This document shows positions 1 to 13,306 of a stretch of 64,000 nucleotides of DNA, piece by piece. The notes below the pieces were generated by a model. That model saw nothing but the letters and a program-made list of their open reading frames with translations. It ran no database searches and had not been told where the DNA came from. The position numbers were made by a program, and so were the translations under genes. Source of the stretch: Margaritifera margaritifera (taxonomy: Eukaryota > Mollusca > Bivalvia > Unionida > Margaritiferidae); the NCBI GenBank assembly GCA_029931535.1, contig JAQPZY010001037.1, positions 186,001 to 250,000 on the forward strand. Direction: 5' to 3'. Positions within the stretch are counted from its first letter, which is position 1. The number at the start of each line of letters is the position of its first letter.

Positions 1-307
1 GTTCTTTCCCCCGACTCAGAACAAAGCACGAACACGGTTTTGTATTTATTACATACCCCATCTTTTGCGCTTTTGTAAATAGTTTTAGTTTTGCGTATGA
101 ATGAAATTCAAAGCGAATTGGAATTTACAAACGTTCGATTCACTGTGTCTAAAAATATCGATGCGCGGACGTTTGAGAAGACACCAAAGTAGTTCCTATC
201 TGGCTGTGTGATACGGAAACACGGATTGAACATCTGTATCGAACGCCAGATCAACAATGTAAGATTAAATGTGTATATAATAATATATAATTATTGACTT
301 CGTATAT

Positions 308-387
308 CGGTTACTACGAGGATTTATCATCCCCATACAAAATTATTTTTTCGGGTTGTTGCTGCTGATAAATCCTCGTAGCAACCG
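308..387. repeat. Hairpin with 22-bp arms
   Basis: Positions 308-329 and 366-387 are inverted copies of each other with a single mismatch, separated by 36 bp. It could be the end of a small foldback element or a cruciform. The rest of 1-720 shows no coding sequence or other structure that I can support. Confidence 0.6.
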
Positions 388-729
388 AAATAAAATGAAT
401 GAATTATGGTTTCATTATAAGACTTTCAGTTTTTCAGTTTCTTGCCGATAAAATAATGAGACAGCACTTGATAAATATTTGAATAATTAACAACAGCCAA
501 AAAAAAGGACAGAAACATTACAACAAAATATACGTTTTTAGTTTATTACATACATACTGATATAAATTCGATTGATCGATTGATCATTGTAACAATACTT
601 ACCCGGTTAATTATAGTCTTTAAACTTTAATTGAAAGAGCAAACACGGACATGCGAAAGGGAGAGGAAGAGGCAGACGGACGGACGGAAAATACATTCTG
701 TAAATGATTAGTGATCCATGATGCACACA

Positions 730-2335
730 CTGGATAATGATTTGACTACCTACACTGGCGATAAGACGTCAGTATCCATAAATGGTGTTACCAGCAGGGA
801 TATAAATCCAGCCACTGGTCTAGACAATATTCCCGGCCGACTGCTGCATGAAACGGCAACTTAGCTCGCTCCTGCACTCACCCACATCCTCCAAGCATCT
901 CCAACCAAGACAAGGTACCAAAAGACTGGAAAAGGCAACAGGTTGTCTAGGTATTTAAGAAAGGTGACAAAGAAAATCCATCCATGTATCCATAAATGGT
1001 GTTACCAAGCTTCTCAGTGATATAAATCCATGTAAAGCCACTGGTCCAGACAATATTCCCGGCCAACTACTGCGTGAAACGGCAACTCGGCTCGCTCTTG
1101 CACTCACCTACATCCCACATCCTCCGAGCATCCATCAACCAAGGCAAGGTATCAAAATACTGGAAAAGGGCACAGGTTGCGTCGGTATTTAAGAAAGGTG
1201 ATAGAGGAAATCCATTCAACTACCGTCCCATTTCACTGACCTCAATCTGCTGCAATGTTGCTGAGCATATAATCCACAGCTCCATTATCACATATCTGGA
1301 AAACTAAAACATACTATCTGACCAACAGCATGGCTTCAGCAAACGACGATCAACGAAAACTCAGCTCATAATTTATATTCAAGACCTGGCCACAGGACTT
1401 AATTATGGTGAGCAATTGGATGCCATTCTCTTAGATTTCTCCAAAGGTTTCGACAAGGTCCCACACCAACGATTTCTACTAAAACTCCACCGTTATGGAG
1501 TGAAGGACAACATCCTATCATGGACTGAGGGCTGTTTGTCACGCAGAACGTAAGAATTAGTGCTTGATGGTAAGACATCAACATCCTGCGATGTTAACTC
1601 AGGTGTACCACAAGGTACCGTACTTAGACCCTTACTTTTCTTGGTGTACATAAATGACTTGCCAAACTGTGTCCAATCCCAGCACCGCCTCTTTGCTGAC
1701 AACTGTCTCATATATAGGAGAAAATTAAATTAACCGAAGATTGTGCGTCTCTTCAGAAGGACCTTGTCTAGCTCCAAATTCACATGTCGATATCATCATC
1801 AAAAAGGCTAATTCCACACGTGCTTTCCTGAATCGAAACATCAGTATGTGCCCACCAGAGGCCAAAGCTCAAGCTTAGAAGACTTTTGTCCGTCCAATAT
1901 TCTATTACGCCTCAACACTTTGGGACCCTTATACATAGCGAAACATTGAGGCTTTAGAAAGAGTACAGGGAGAGGCCGCCAGGTTAGTTACCAATGACTT
2001 CCGCAAACAAGCAGCGTGACAGACATGTTACAGAGTTTGGCATGGGAATAGCTTACTATCTAGTGGCTATACATGCCAGAATACAAACATACCAGTACTC
2101 CTTTTTCCCAAGTACAACTAGAGGAGGCGTTCCGCCAATGCACCGTCAACTATACCCAGATATAGATTCTATGCCAGTTTTTAAATCCGCTTTTAAAATT
2201 GTACCAAATTAGTTTTTAATTGTATAAAATGAACATCCCGTGCGTCACATATGTTGCAACATTTACCGCAGTGCGATTATACTCATTTATGATGGAGGCA
2301 CTCAATGAAGATGAGATGAGATGAGATGAGATGAC
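730..2335 (+). pseudogene. Dead non-LTR retrotransposon (CR1/Jockey-like RT)
   Basis: Reverse-transcriptase blocks appear in order across several frames: VFKKGDRGNPFNYRPISLT at about 1,190-1,245, LLDFSKGFDKVPHQ at about 1,430-1,470, GVPQGTVLRPLLFLVYINDL at about 1,600-1,665, and a catalytic box reading FADN rather than F/YADD at about 1,690. The C-terminal RT-tail block (YASTLWDP, EALERVQGEAARLVTNDF) follows at about 1,905-2,005. The element ends in a GATGA microsatellite at 2,308-2,333, typical of a LINE 3' end. Stops, frameshifts and the lost catalytic Asp make it inactive. Family assignment to CR1/Jockey rests on the tail motif and is less certain than the call of a LINE. Confidence 0.85.
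777..1240 (+). repeat. Partial tandem duplication inside the LINE
   Basis: The stretch beginning ATAAATGGTGTTACCA at about 780 recurs from about 989 with roughly 210-bp spacing. Both copies run through AGCCACTGGTC, TATTCCCGGCC and TATTTAAGAAAGGTGA, with many differences. The RT region is therefore duplicated, which helps explain why no single frame reads through. Confidence 0.7.
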
Positions 2336-2344
2336 TAAAGATGT

Positions 2345-2347
<3 letters not shown>

Positions 2348-2387
<40 letters not shown>
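2348..2387. repeat. (GA)n microsatellite
   Basis: About 20 uninterrupted GA units directly follow the LINE 3' end. The Arg/Glu or Ser/Leu open frames across it are repeat artefacts. Confidence 0.95.
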
Positions 2388-2389
<2 letters not shown>

Positions 2390-2954
2390 CGGACAGACAG
2401 AGGGTGGAAGAGAACTGTTTGATTTTCATTATGACAAGAGTCCCTCGAAGGGATTGACGATCCACTGGCCGAAACTTTTTCCAGTTTCCAGAAATACACG
2501 ATACGTCCGTTTCTTCTGGCCTTTTTTTTTTTTTTTTCTTTTTTTGGAAGTGCTGAGTATTGAAACCATCTCATATATTCTTGAGAATCCCAAACAATAC
2601 AGATTTAGTAATAAAAATATTTTCTTGTATGTTATAGTTAACATGTTAACAAGATACCTGTAAGTGCACTACCCTTTTAGTGAATATCCCATGTCGATAG
2701 GGCCATCCTTTCAGGAGAAGTAGCGATAACAAGAGTTTTTAGATAGCCGCAGTAGCAGCCATGTTAGATATCAGGTAGTTCCATTAACCATTATTTAGGA
2801 CAATCCTCCAAGTTGTTTAGGAGGAGTAGTGATAACAATCTTCTAAGAACAGACGAACTTATGAACGCTGGACGACAGAAGACATGCCATCGCAAAACCT
2901 TTTCTGGTCTTTGACCATTCGAGCTAAAAGTAAAGGAAGTTTCTTTTTTAACAG

Positions 2955-5695
2955 TGTCAGCGATATGTCAGTGATTAGTGACGAGAACACTCTCATGCGG
3001 ATCACTAGTGACGGCCATGCCGCATGGACACCCGGTGGCATTTTTGAGACCCATTGTGATTGTGACGTCACTTACTATCCCCTTGACACACAGACCTGCA
3101 GTGTAGTGTTGAGCACATGGGCATACACATCCGACGAAATTTCACTCAGTCTAGGTAGTCCGGCCGTCGATAAGACCTACTTTTCCGAGAACGGTAAGTT
3201 GATTTTTTCTTCTATAAAATATTAACAGTACTTTTGTTTACGCTCTGAGATATTAGATTTGGACCATTTCTCAAAAATATATATATAAAATCCAACGAAA
3301 CAAGATAGTTTTGACGTTATATATCATGATGAATAATCACTTGTCTGACGGGAGTATTTGGATCAATTATATAGTCCCTTAGGGGAGAAGATAATTCTTA
3401 CCAGATATTGTAACTGTTGACAAAATACAACGCAACTCGATAGTATCTGAAAATCAGGCTTTTGATGTACATTATATAACATAACACCATGTCCAGTATA
3501 CATTATATTTGATCCTGCTGTACATATAACACTTTATTTACGATTTTTGTCCAACAGGTGAATGGGAGCTTTTGTCCGCGTCTGGTAAGACAACCTCTAC
3601 TACCAGAGAGTCACAGAGTTTTTCACGCCTCAAATTCACTCTAACTTTGAGACGGCGCCCTCTATTCCACATACTGAACACACTTTTACCGGTGGTCATT
3701 ATGGCAACACTGATTGTTATGGTTTTCAAACTACCTCCGAACTCTGGAGAGAGAATAGGAATGTCCTTGACGGCTTTGTTGGCATACGCCGTTTACCTCA
3801 CACTTATATCAGATAACATTCCGAAAACGTCAAAGTCCGCATCTATTCTCTGTAAGTATATCAAATATGTTTAACATTAATATATATTAGCATATTTCCT
3901 ACAACATAAATCTTCCTGAGTCAACAATGGGCTCATAAGAAAAAGCAAGTCCACAGGGGACTCTTCAGGCCATATAAGTCTACACGGGGCCCATAATACA
4001 AAATAATTATACAAGGGGGTTATAATACCAGATAAGACTACCAGAGGACTCACCAGATAAATCTACAAGGGGTTCATAAGACAAAATAGGCCCAATAAGT
4101 TGGCCAGATAAGTTGGCAAGGGGCTTATAAGAACAGATACATATTCAATTGGCCAATAAGACCAGATAAGTGAACAAGGAGCTCATAAGGTCAAATAAAT
4201 CTGCAAAAGTCTCATAAGGGGCTAATAAGACCAGATAAGTCTGCAAGTCACTCATAAGGCCAAATAAGTCTACAAGTCACTCATAAGGCCAAATAAGTCT
4301 ACAAGGGACTCATAAGGCCAAATAAGTCTACAAGGGACTCATAAGGTCAAATAAGTCTACAAGGGGTTTATAAGACTAAATAAGTCTACGAGGAGCTCAT
4401 AAGGTCAGATAACTCTGCAACGGGATCAGAAGAACAGATACATCTACAAGGGGCTCATAAGACAAGGGAGGTCTACAAGGGGCTCATAGACCAAAAAAGT
4501 CCACAAGGGGCTCTTAAGGCCAAATAGGAGTACAAGGGTCTCATTAAGTATATTAATTCTACAAGGGCCCCATAAGACCAACTGAGTACACAAGGGGCAT
4601 ATTAGGATAATAAAGTCTAAAAGGGCCTCATAAAGCCAAAAAATCCCACAAGGGCCTCAAACAGCCAAATACGTCTACAAGGGTCTCATAAGACCATATA
4701 AGTTTACAAGGAACTTATAAAGTCCAATAAGTCCACAGCAGGTTAATAAGGCCAGATAAGTCCACAATGGACATATAAGGCCTCATAAGTGTACAAGGGA
4801 CTCATAAAGCCAGATAGTCTAAAAGACGCTCATAAGACTAACGAAGACTGCACGCGACTTAACAAGCTCCAAACATATCTTTGTTTCCTTATCATCGGAT
4901 GACAGCGAGTTTAACCTAACCACCACCCCAATGTTCTGACAGTTTCCTTCTCAGTCTGTCCAGGTTGAAAGAAATTAATTGTCTTGGTTTGAAGCATGGC
5001 AAAATAAGAACCAATAAGGATACAAGCCGAATGTACCCACTTTCCGAATTAATTTTTCGATTTTCCATTATTGGCCTAACACTATTGGCATTGATCTTTA
5101 AATATGTTTAAAACATATCCATTCTTTTCACAGAATCAAATGTTTCATAGGAAATAAAGACATCATTTTCAGATACTTTGGACGCAGAACGAAAACTCTA
5201 CCATTCTTCTGATACAAAAATCTTATTTACATTTTTATGTCTCTTACAGCGATCTTCATGGCCATAATTTTGTGCCTCAGCGCCCTCACTATTATACTGA
5301 CTATAGTTATCCTTGACCTGTACTTTAACATTGAAGGAGATAATGTTCCCGCCTGGCTCAGCCGGTTCACGCATCACGTGTTGATCAAATTCTCGTGCTG
5401 GAAGGGAAACAATTGCTGTAGCGGAAGAAATGGAGTTACACCTACCGACGAGGTTAAAGTGCTTTCATCTAAAAATATGGCCTTGAAGTTAGATGATACA
5501 GGGATTGCTAATGCAGGAGTTAAGAAAAAGAGGAAACTGTCATTGGATACAAAGTTTACCGCTGAAAGTACCATTCCGGAATATTCGTGGAAAGAAATTG
5601 CGCTGATAATGGACAAATGCTTTCTTTATCTATTCATGATTCTTGTGTTGTTAGTGACGATTATCACATGTATTATTCTTGGAATTAATTACTGA
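2955..5695 (+). CDS. Nicotinic acetylcholine receptor-like Cys-loop channel subunit, 3' part (three exons)
   Basis: Three exons are supported by consensus splice sites: 2,955-3,193 (acceptor TTTTTTAACAG, donor GTAAGT), 3,558-3,851 (acceptor CCAACAG, donor GTAAGT) and 5,250-5,695 (acceptor CTCTTACAG, stop TGA). The splices keep the frame. Exon A encodes the end of the extracellular domain with [11 protein letters not shown] and the Cys-loop, two cysteines 13 residues apart ([17 protein letters not shown]). Exon B encodes the TM1 block [19 protein letters not shown] and the pore helix [18 protein letters not shown]. The Glu at the cytoplasmic end of TM2 suggests a cation channel. Exon C encodes TM3, a Lys-rich cytoplasmic loop and TM4 ([20 protein letters not shown]). 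Such subunits form pentameric ligand-gated channels in the plasma membrane. The N-terminal exons are not in the window: upstream is the dead LINE. The loop and the lack of a close vertebrate match fit the expanded molluscan nAChR-like family. The ligand cannot be told. Confidence 0.88.
3900..4860. repeat. 29-bp intronic minisatellite
   Basis: About 30 diverged copies of a unit close to CTCATAAGGCCAAATAAGTCTACAAGGG fill most of the last intron of the receptor gene. Copies around 4,230-4,350 are nearly identical, edges are more degraded. No coding potential. Confidence 0.9.
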
Positions 5696-8600
5696 CTGCA
5701 TTCGTTTTATTATAACCGTTGTTCTTTTTCTGAGATTTTTTTTCCATCTGTTTACTAAATACCGCATTATTCATCAGTTTGCAAATTCTTTTCCAAAATC
5801 ATGTTTTGATTTTTGCCTTAGACTTGTATTAATTTAAGTGTTGAATTTTAGCAAAAGTTGATAAAACAAAACAACTCTATGCATCTTTTCAGTTTTAAAC
5901 CTAAGTTTATGTAAAACTTCAGATTTTTGCAGTGAATGTCATTTTTTTCTTTGTTTTTCAACGTACATAATAGTTTTCCCATAGTTGGTGTTGTACCTTT
6001 GCAATGATATATCAAATTCTTTTGTAAGGGGGATAAATCATTTTTATATGGAATTAGACTCTATGGAGCTAATGGGGAGTACCTGAAATAGTCATTGATA
6101 TTGAATGGAATCACCAAATCCACTTCTTAAATGCAACCAATATCATAGTCATCTGACATTTTGAACAGATTTTCCTCCTATTGTGATTTGCACTGGCTCC
6201 ACGATGCATCTAATTTGTTCTTCAGTTGCCAATCTAGATATGGCCTTGACGTAATGACTTTTAGTATCTAGCTACATAATTGAATGACCTTCACCTTGAC
6301 CTTTTGAACTCACAATCAGATTTTGTTTACACATCTTTATCAAAGCAGTATTCATGGTTTGCTTTGGCGTATATATGTGGTATCACCTTTAAACTTGCAC
6401 CATAATATAGTTTCAGTGGACTATAATAATGAGCTGGATCAAGTTTATATTTTTTGTACGGACGTTACCAAATACATAAAAAATGTCAAGTAGCATTAAT
6501 GTGTCTTTCTTTTCGTAAAAGTCATTCAGATCTCCAACTGTTTGAAGGTTCAAATGCTCCGCGACACAATGTGTATAAAGGCAATTGTTATGCCACATAT
6601 TTCAATGATTTAGACTTGAATAGGATTTTACTTTCGGTAGTATTGCTGTTTTATTTAACCTTTCAAAGCTATCCATGTATTCATATGTGTAAATTCTTTT
6701 CTCAAATATTTAGACTGCATATTTTTAAACTTTTCCAGTGTTTCTCTAATTATTTAATCACTCATGTTTTTGCTATTTGATCTATTGACTGCTCCATGAA
6801 TTTAAAGCTGAATAAAAAACTAATTGTCCTTTTGTTATTTTTTTTCCTATTTTTCATGAACTTATAAGCTATAAAATCCATACTGAATGAAATATATTTT
6901 TTATTGTTGTTCAGTTTGATTTTTACTTCTTGCTCTTCGTCGTTTCTACTCATTGTCTTGATGAACAGATGACTGTCATAACTGGACAGGTTATGAATGA
7001 ACAATGGTATGTATTTTGGATATTTGTACTTGAAGTCACATTCGTTGCGTGCTGGAATTATCTGTTAAGTGATTATAACCTCCAATTTTGTCTTTAAATA
7101 TATCCCACTAGCTGATGCAACATATATTTGTTGAGTTAAAATGTGTTTCATGTTCCTTTGTGAACATCATATGTAAAATACTGTACAATCAGTTTTAAAC
7201 AATGAATGATGATAGCCTACGCCCACAGATGGCAGCTCATATGTAGATGGCACAAACAATATCTCTTTGTTATCTCATAAGCGGGTAAGAGAAAATGTTT
7301 TAAGAAATGTATTTACTTCATCATCTCAAATTATATATGAAGTCGAATGTATTCCGCAAATGTTGAAAAGTGTGGTAAGATATGGGTTTCAAAACGAAGC
7401 TTGCTAACGTTGTCTTTTTTTCAGAGTAGAATATGACTCCGGTATATAAAATATTAATTGAAACAAATATTCGGGAAAGTTTGTTTTCAGTATTTGGTTA
7501 ACTATGTCAGACGTCGCATCGGAATAATTTTTCTGATCAAAGCAAAGTTGTCATCCAGGGACATTGTCGTATAAATAGTAATATGAAGGTCAACATCAGT
7601 AAGCAAAATACTTTAAAAAGCAAAAAATATATGCAAAGTTTGATTAAATTTGAGTGAAAAAATTCATTTTGAAAACTATGAACTGCAAATGAGTTTTTCA
7701 ATAGACTGAACTGCGGTGTCAATGATATAATGTTAGGTCAGGCCCTCAATCACCATCCTTAATCTCTGTAAATTACGAATTAACAATCTTAGATATCTGA
7801 CACAGAACTGTTAAAAGTAGGAACAGATTTAATTGTTCTAATTTCGTTGATTTTATGGGATGATATCTAGCAGAACCTACGCACTAAATATGATTACTTC
7901 ACGTAGAATTACATTAGCAGTGGTTGTTTAGATTGAGGGCCACTACAATTCGCAAGGTTAACTGTGACGACATAAGGTGAATCCCCAAAACCTCATATAC
8001 GGTGGGAAATTCTGTAAACTATTAGTTTTTATCTCTTGTGGATTGAATTAACATACAAAGACAACCCGACGGAGTGTGTTATATTTCATTGTATTGATGG
8101 TTACCATCGGTGCAAATTCTTTCAACACGAATGTGCTTTGCCTATATGCATTTTGCGCGATTTCACGTCTCTGACACGATTGTGCTTCACACACATGCTT
8201 TCAGCATGATTGCACCTCCAGTGCACGTTGTCTCTGACACAATTACAAGTTTATGCCTGTGGACAATGATACTTTCAAAATAACAATATATAACATATGG
8301 AAATTTTGATTGACGATGATAGTTTTTGAAATCGAAAACTGAGCCTTCATCAGGAATTAAATCTATTGAATTGTCATATTGTAACAAAGTCTGTTGTGTT
8401 CTTATGAGTTTGTCTTATGTATAGAAAAATAAATTAAGCAATTGTTACAAATGCATTTTCTCTTGTCATGTTTGTATTTTTATGATGACACCAATCTAGC
8501 AAATCGTTTATTCCAACATAATGGTAGATTCTATCTTTATGGATACTGGGACAACCATATTGAAATATTAACATGACAGCGTGTTTCCCTCTGTCTGATT

Positions 8601-9340
8601 TAATGGATTTGATGTTTGATGTTTCAACTATTTTATAACCATTTACAGAGTTATCAATATCATTTTCAAGTTTTTTATACCCTCTATTGTTATCAAAAAT
8701 CGTTTAAAGCAATGGTTGTAACTATCCAAATTGTATTGTGCTTGTCTCTGGGAATTTTGGGTGGATAAATTCAAATAGCTTCCACAGCATAGACCACATC
8801 ACCACCCCCAAAAAGCCCGAGGATATAAAAAAATATTATCCATACTTTTTAGCGTCAATACAAGCTATCATGTTCTTGACCCATTCAGGCAAATCTATGC
8901 ATGAGCTACCTCTAATCGGCTGGTACCTATATATGCAAGCTTAAAAATGCATTCCTGTTAAACATCCATCTTGTACTTCGCTTGTTTCTTGTCCAAATTT
9001 GGTATGTAAATTATAGAATAAATGTTCAGTGACCTAAGCCATCTCATTTCTGTTCATTATGTTAATAGGTCTGGTTTTGTATTAAACATTTCCTTACTGA
9101 GCTTGTTCATCTTCTTGAATGGGACTCTTCATACGTCTAATTGTTAAGTCTAATTGTGCTTTCAAAGGCCCAACTTGTCATTTTGTTTATACTGATGATC
9201 TGCTTCAAATATGAATCAGAATCATTAAAAAGTTCATGCAAATCTTTGTTATTGCAACCGTAAAATGTATACAGATTTGCATTTCGTTATCACTGTTCAG
9301 ATCCAAGTCCTTTCTTACCTGTTTATTATTTTCTTGTTAG
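5696..9340. other. Receptor 3' flank, no gene seen
   Basis: AT-rich sequence following the receptor stop codon. The first part is presumably its 3' UTR, but I could not pick a convincing polyadenylation signal. Open frames here are short, lack family motifs and show no splice-site support. I see nothing else. Confidence 0.5.
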
Positions 9341-9345
9341 AAGAC

Positions 9346-9346
<1 letters not shown>

Positions 9347-9391
<45 letters not shown>

Positions 9392-9396
9392 TAACG

Positions 9397-9440
<44 letters not shown>
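9347..9440. repeat. (AAT)n microsatellite
   Basis: About 30 AAT/ATA triplets with a few interruptions (ACAATAACG). The poly-Ile frames across it are artefacts. Confidence 0.95.
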
Positions 9441-9441
<1 letters not shown>

Positions 9442-9779
9442 GTAATAATAATCGTTATTTTCTTATTGTACATATAGTTTAATATGCGGTACATCATTTC
9501 ATTGTAGACATATACACATGGTATAACATTACTGTTTACATGTACTGTAGACTTATCCAATTCACGAATCTTCATGCATGTTAATAATATTCATAAAACA
9601 GTGTCTTAAAATGGCATCAGTTCTTTCAACTGTATAGTTTAATGCATACTCAATGTTAATTTAGTTTAATTTTCATAGCTTTACAAATGAACTTAGCTGA
9701 ATTCGACATTAACAGCCTCTTTTTATTCATATGTATTTATGAGTATAGTTTGGATGTTTGAATTTATGTAAATATTCCA

Positions 9780-11680
9780 AGGTATATACTTTCTCCTTAG
9801 TTCAGCATAAATAAGACAAAAGGAAGTGATACTCGCTTTCTATTTCTGTGTTACAAATAAGGCATATTCTATCTTCATAGTGAATATGTTCATACCTTCC
9901 TGTATTTGCTCTAAGTGGTAAATTTCCTGCTCTTAGGCAGCACATTTAGTTACATAAAACGTCTCACCTAGACCATCTAAATATTTTTACCTTGTAAGGT
10001 GTAAGATTATATTTCTTAACCTCCGCTATGGAATAGAACAATTTGAGTTTTACCATGATTAACCTATAGTTTCCATTGCTAGCAATAATCTCTCAAAATA
10101 TTTAACATTTTTTGGAGCTAAAACACTGTCTGAGAATAGTATTAAATCATCGGGATATAACAATATAAACGTTTCTATTGTTTTAGTGGCATCTTACTAG
10201 AATCTTCTGCAATAGCATTCTGAAGATCATTTAGAAACAGAGCAAAAAGTAATGGAAATAAAACACATCCTTGCTGTAATCTATTTGGACCATTAAAGAC
10301 ATTGCTCAGGCAATTATGAGACTTAATTCAAGAGTTCAGAGCTCTATAGATTGCTGTAAACATTAGTAACATTTTGGAAACTTATATAATAATTTTAAAG
10401 TTTATGGAGTAATAATATAACTAGTACACTTTAACAAAAATCGCTGGATAAAGCATTTATTCCATCGGATTTTTCGCTTTTCAGGTTTGAAAGTGCGATT
10501 CTCATCGCCTCCTCCTCTGATATTACATTGTCTAAGAGTTCGTGCTGGATAATCAAATTTATATTATCTTGGAAATGTTCAACGTCGTATGTTTATATTG
10601 CAAAGATCAGAAACATGTGTATACCAAATTGAACAGGGGATGCTATCATTCATAGTAAACCTGGACGCTTGAGTCACTGCCTAAACAGTTTTATATCGAA
10701 CAATGCGTGGATGAGTGTACCTTTTCGCTCACTTTTCTACTGTCTTTTTATTTTATTTCTACAAATCGCTTTATAAGCATTGCCATGAAATTTATATTCT
10801 TCAAGTAATTCAGCTGTTTTATTAAACCGAAACATTAGGAGCGTCCTTAAAGCAGTATCAAACCATGGCTGTGATTTCGAGTTTCTACTAACATCTTCAA
10901 ACACATTTACTTTCATTTCTTTTGCAGCTTTATGATATACGTTAATTTATAGTTCAAATCTTCCTTCAAAGGATCATATTAAACAACTGCCTGTAATATG
11001 TTTCTGATCTTTTGTGCAAATAAAGATGTAAATTACTCGGCAAACTGTGGTCATTTTGCTTTGTCCCATATGTACTTATCCATTGGAGTAACATTTACAT
11101 TGTCCGACATTCCTTTGTAATCATATCTGTCGAAATATTCAGTACAGAATAGTATTGGCATATGTATTGATTCGATTCCATTATCAACATCAAAGGAAGT
11201 AAAGTAATTAAAAATAGGTTGGTCAGTTAAAGCATAATATATCATAGTATCCAAATTATCTTGAATACCTGTATATTTACCTGCCCCACACCTGCCATTC
11301 AAAATTCTAAGTCCAGTAATTGTGCACAAGTTAAGAAATTTTCTTCCATAATGGTTTATCTCCCTTTGGTCTTGATTTCCACGGTCATCTAACTCCATAT
11401 CTTGCTCATAATTAAAATCAAGATGTCACGTGGATCAATAGTGCTAACACACTTAACACAATTGGATTCTGTACTCATGTAAGCGTTAATATCACCAGCA
11501 AGTATTAATTTACGATCTGTGTATTTCTCTTTTAATTTGGCTATATCATTTTCTATATTTGCAAATGTGCCTTCCTCAGAGTGAATGGACGAGTATTCTG
11601 GCGAAATATATACGTCTCCAAAAATAAGTTTCAAAACTATGTTAGAATCAGATGTGATGACTAACCAAAACATTTATTAG
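9780..11680 (-). pseudogene. Dead non-LTR retrotransposon with APE endonuclease and RT remnants
   Basis: Reading leftward, an endonuclease remnant comes first: LILAGDINAYMST at about 11,480-11,520 matches the GDxNA catalytic box, and SIHMPI at about 11,155-11,175 matches the SDHxPI box with its Asp lost. An RT remnant with LQQGCVLFPLLFALFLNDL lies at about 10,220-10,290, and a C-terminal block with a CLICN zinc-knuckle-like motif lies at about 9,850-9,950. Frames break many times. The order and polarity show a single old LINE insertion, different from the copy at 0.7-2.3 kb. Confidence 0.8.
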
Positions 11681-11689
11681 AAGTGCTAT

Positions 11690-13230
11690 GTTTTTCAAAA
11701 ATGTTCCAATTTATAACAAGTGACTCACATACATATACGGATATTCCTCTAAAGTCTCTCTTTGCTGTTTGTATATTTTGTTCTAATACCGTCATCCATA
11801 CCCTTATAAAGCAAACTGATTCGCAGCATCTGCCGAAGTCTTTACAAAGTCAATACTATAAGCATTTGAAACATAAGTAATAAAATCACTTTCTATTCTG
11901 CCACCTAAGCCATAAACGAACCACATTTAACATTAAAACTAGTATGCTTGCATGTGAATATTTTCTCGTTCTCATGTAGTACTCAGGTCTTGGAATTAAG
12001 AAATTACACCTGACAAGTCATGAGTTGCTGTTGTGTAAAATGCCATACCAGGTGCTAAAAGTGTCATTTCTGACTCGATTTTCCTGGACCAGAGGGATTC
12101 TACACTGCGTATAAGCCAAACATTAATCCAGCAACTAAGTCTGACAAGCAAATATTTACTACAATTCATAACACATAAACAAAACACAGGCAAAATTTAA
12201 CAAAATTAATGCAAACTAAAGCTTCAGACATCTACACACATTTTTGCTAATTGAATCATAAACTATTTACTTAGTATTTTTATGTATTTTATTTATGTAA
12301 TTATTCAGTTACCAAAAATATCAGATAATATATTTACACTTAACCATGATTCTTGATTTTCAGAAATCTGCTTAGCATCTAAGTATGTCTATCATATTTG
12401 ATAACGAAAAAGGTTTTACTGAGTGTAGCCTTACACCATATTTTTTCCTAACGTTAATAATATCCAGTGATCAAGTACAAAAATCAACACCATTCTCATG
12501 GGAAGAAACATAGAAACACACACACAGTCCTCAGTTTTTTAAAATTGTAGTTAGCATCCTTTTTGGACCTGGTACATTTGCCATCCTGCAGTGCAACAGG
12601 TACTGCACTAGTTGTTGCAGACAAATTACCTGCACTTAATTTTGACCTGCTGATAAATCAATACCTAAATTCATCTAGAACATTCGGTAATCCCATAGAG
12701 TTGATGCTTGGTTTTAGCTGAGGTTGAGGAAAAACAAATGTTTTATTGACAAAGATCAAGCTTGGACTGGTGCTCCACATATTGATTGCGAAATTTGACA
12801 TTTTCCAGAAATATATTAACACCAGTCTTTCGCAATCATTTGATCGACTTCTGCTAGCATCAGTGCGCTTGTATGACTCTTTTCAGATGTTCTAAGGATT
12901 AAACAGCGCATTGTATTTACTTTATAGGAACAAACAAGAAATATTAAAGGTCCAAAGGACTAGTACTGGTAATATATGACAGGTCTGCGGACAAAAAAGA
13001 TCGGTCACGGACCTTGGACCACCGTAGTTTTCAGGCCTTACATATTGTGCATGAAGCCTTCATTTGCTTGCTTAATGACGAATCACACCTGACAATTCCA
13101 GAGTTGTTGTTGTGTGATTCGAAACCCGGCTGCATCAACATTAATGCAATCCGATGAACAGTACACTGGCTGCAACAATAGGTTGTAATAATACAACCCT
13201 CCAAGAAACGGAGACAGCAATTGTCACATG
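11690..13230. other. Gene-free interval with a short repeated hairpin motif
   Basis: No gene is supported. A motif ACACCTGACAA..GAGTTG.TGTTGTGT occurs at about 12,005-12,040 and again at about 13,082-13,120, each closed by short complementary ends (ACAC/GTGT). A small inverted repeat GATTGCGAAA/TTTCGCAATC sits at about 12,783-12,836. Confidence 0.45.
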
Positions 13231-13261
13231 ACCGAAAAAGCGGCTGGACCGGCGGCTAGGG

Positions 13262-13269
13262 GTATATAA
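13262..13269 (+). promoter_or_regulatory. TATA box ahead of the ribozyme-like core
   Basis: TATATAAA lies in a GC-richer context about 62 bp before the hammerhead core, and 38 bp before the ATG of a 55-codon open frame (13,307-13,474) that overlaps the core. It may drive a retroelement transcript or a short unknown gene; I cannot tell which. Confidence 0.4.
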
Positions 13270-13306
13270 ACTTCACACCAACAAGATACGGTGATCAGCT
13301 GAAAAA

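Noticed and set aside
2283..2663. Glu/Arg and Ser/Leu repeat ORFs
   Set aside because: Translations of the (GA)n tract on both strands.
6413..9300. Several 60-110-codon ORFs downstream of the receptor gene
   Set aside because: Low complexity AT-rich frames with no motif, promoter or splice evidence.
13082..13120. Second hammerhead-like motif (CCTGACAA ... CGAAACCC)
   Set aside because: CTGACAA does not match the required CTGANGA core and the spacing is wrong.
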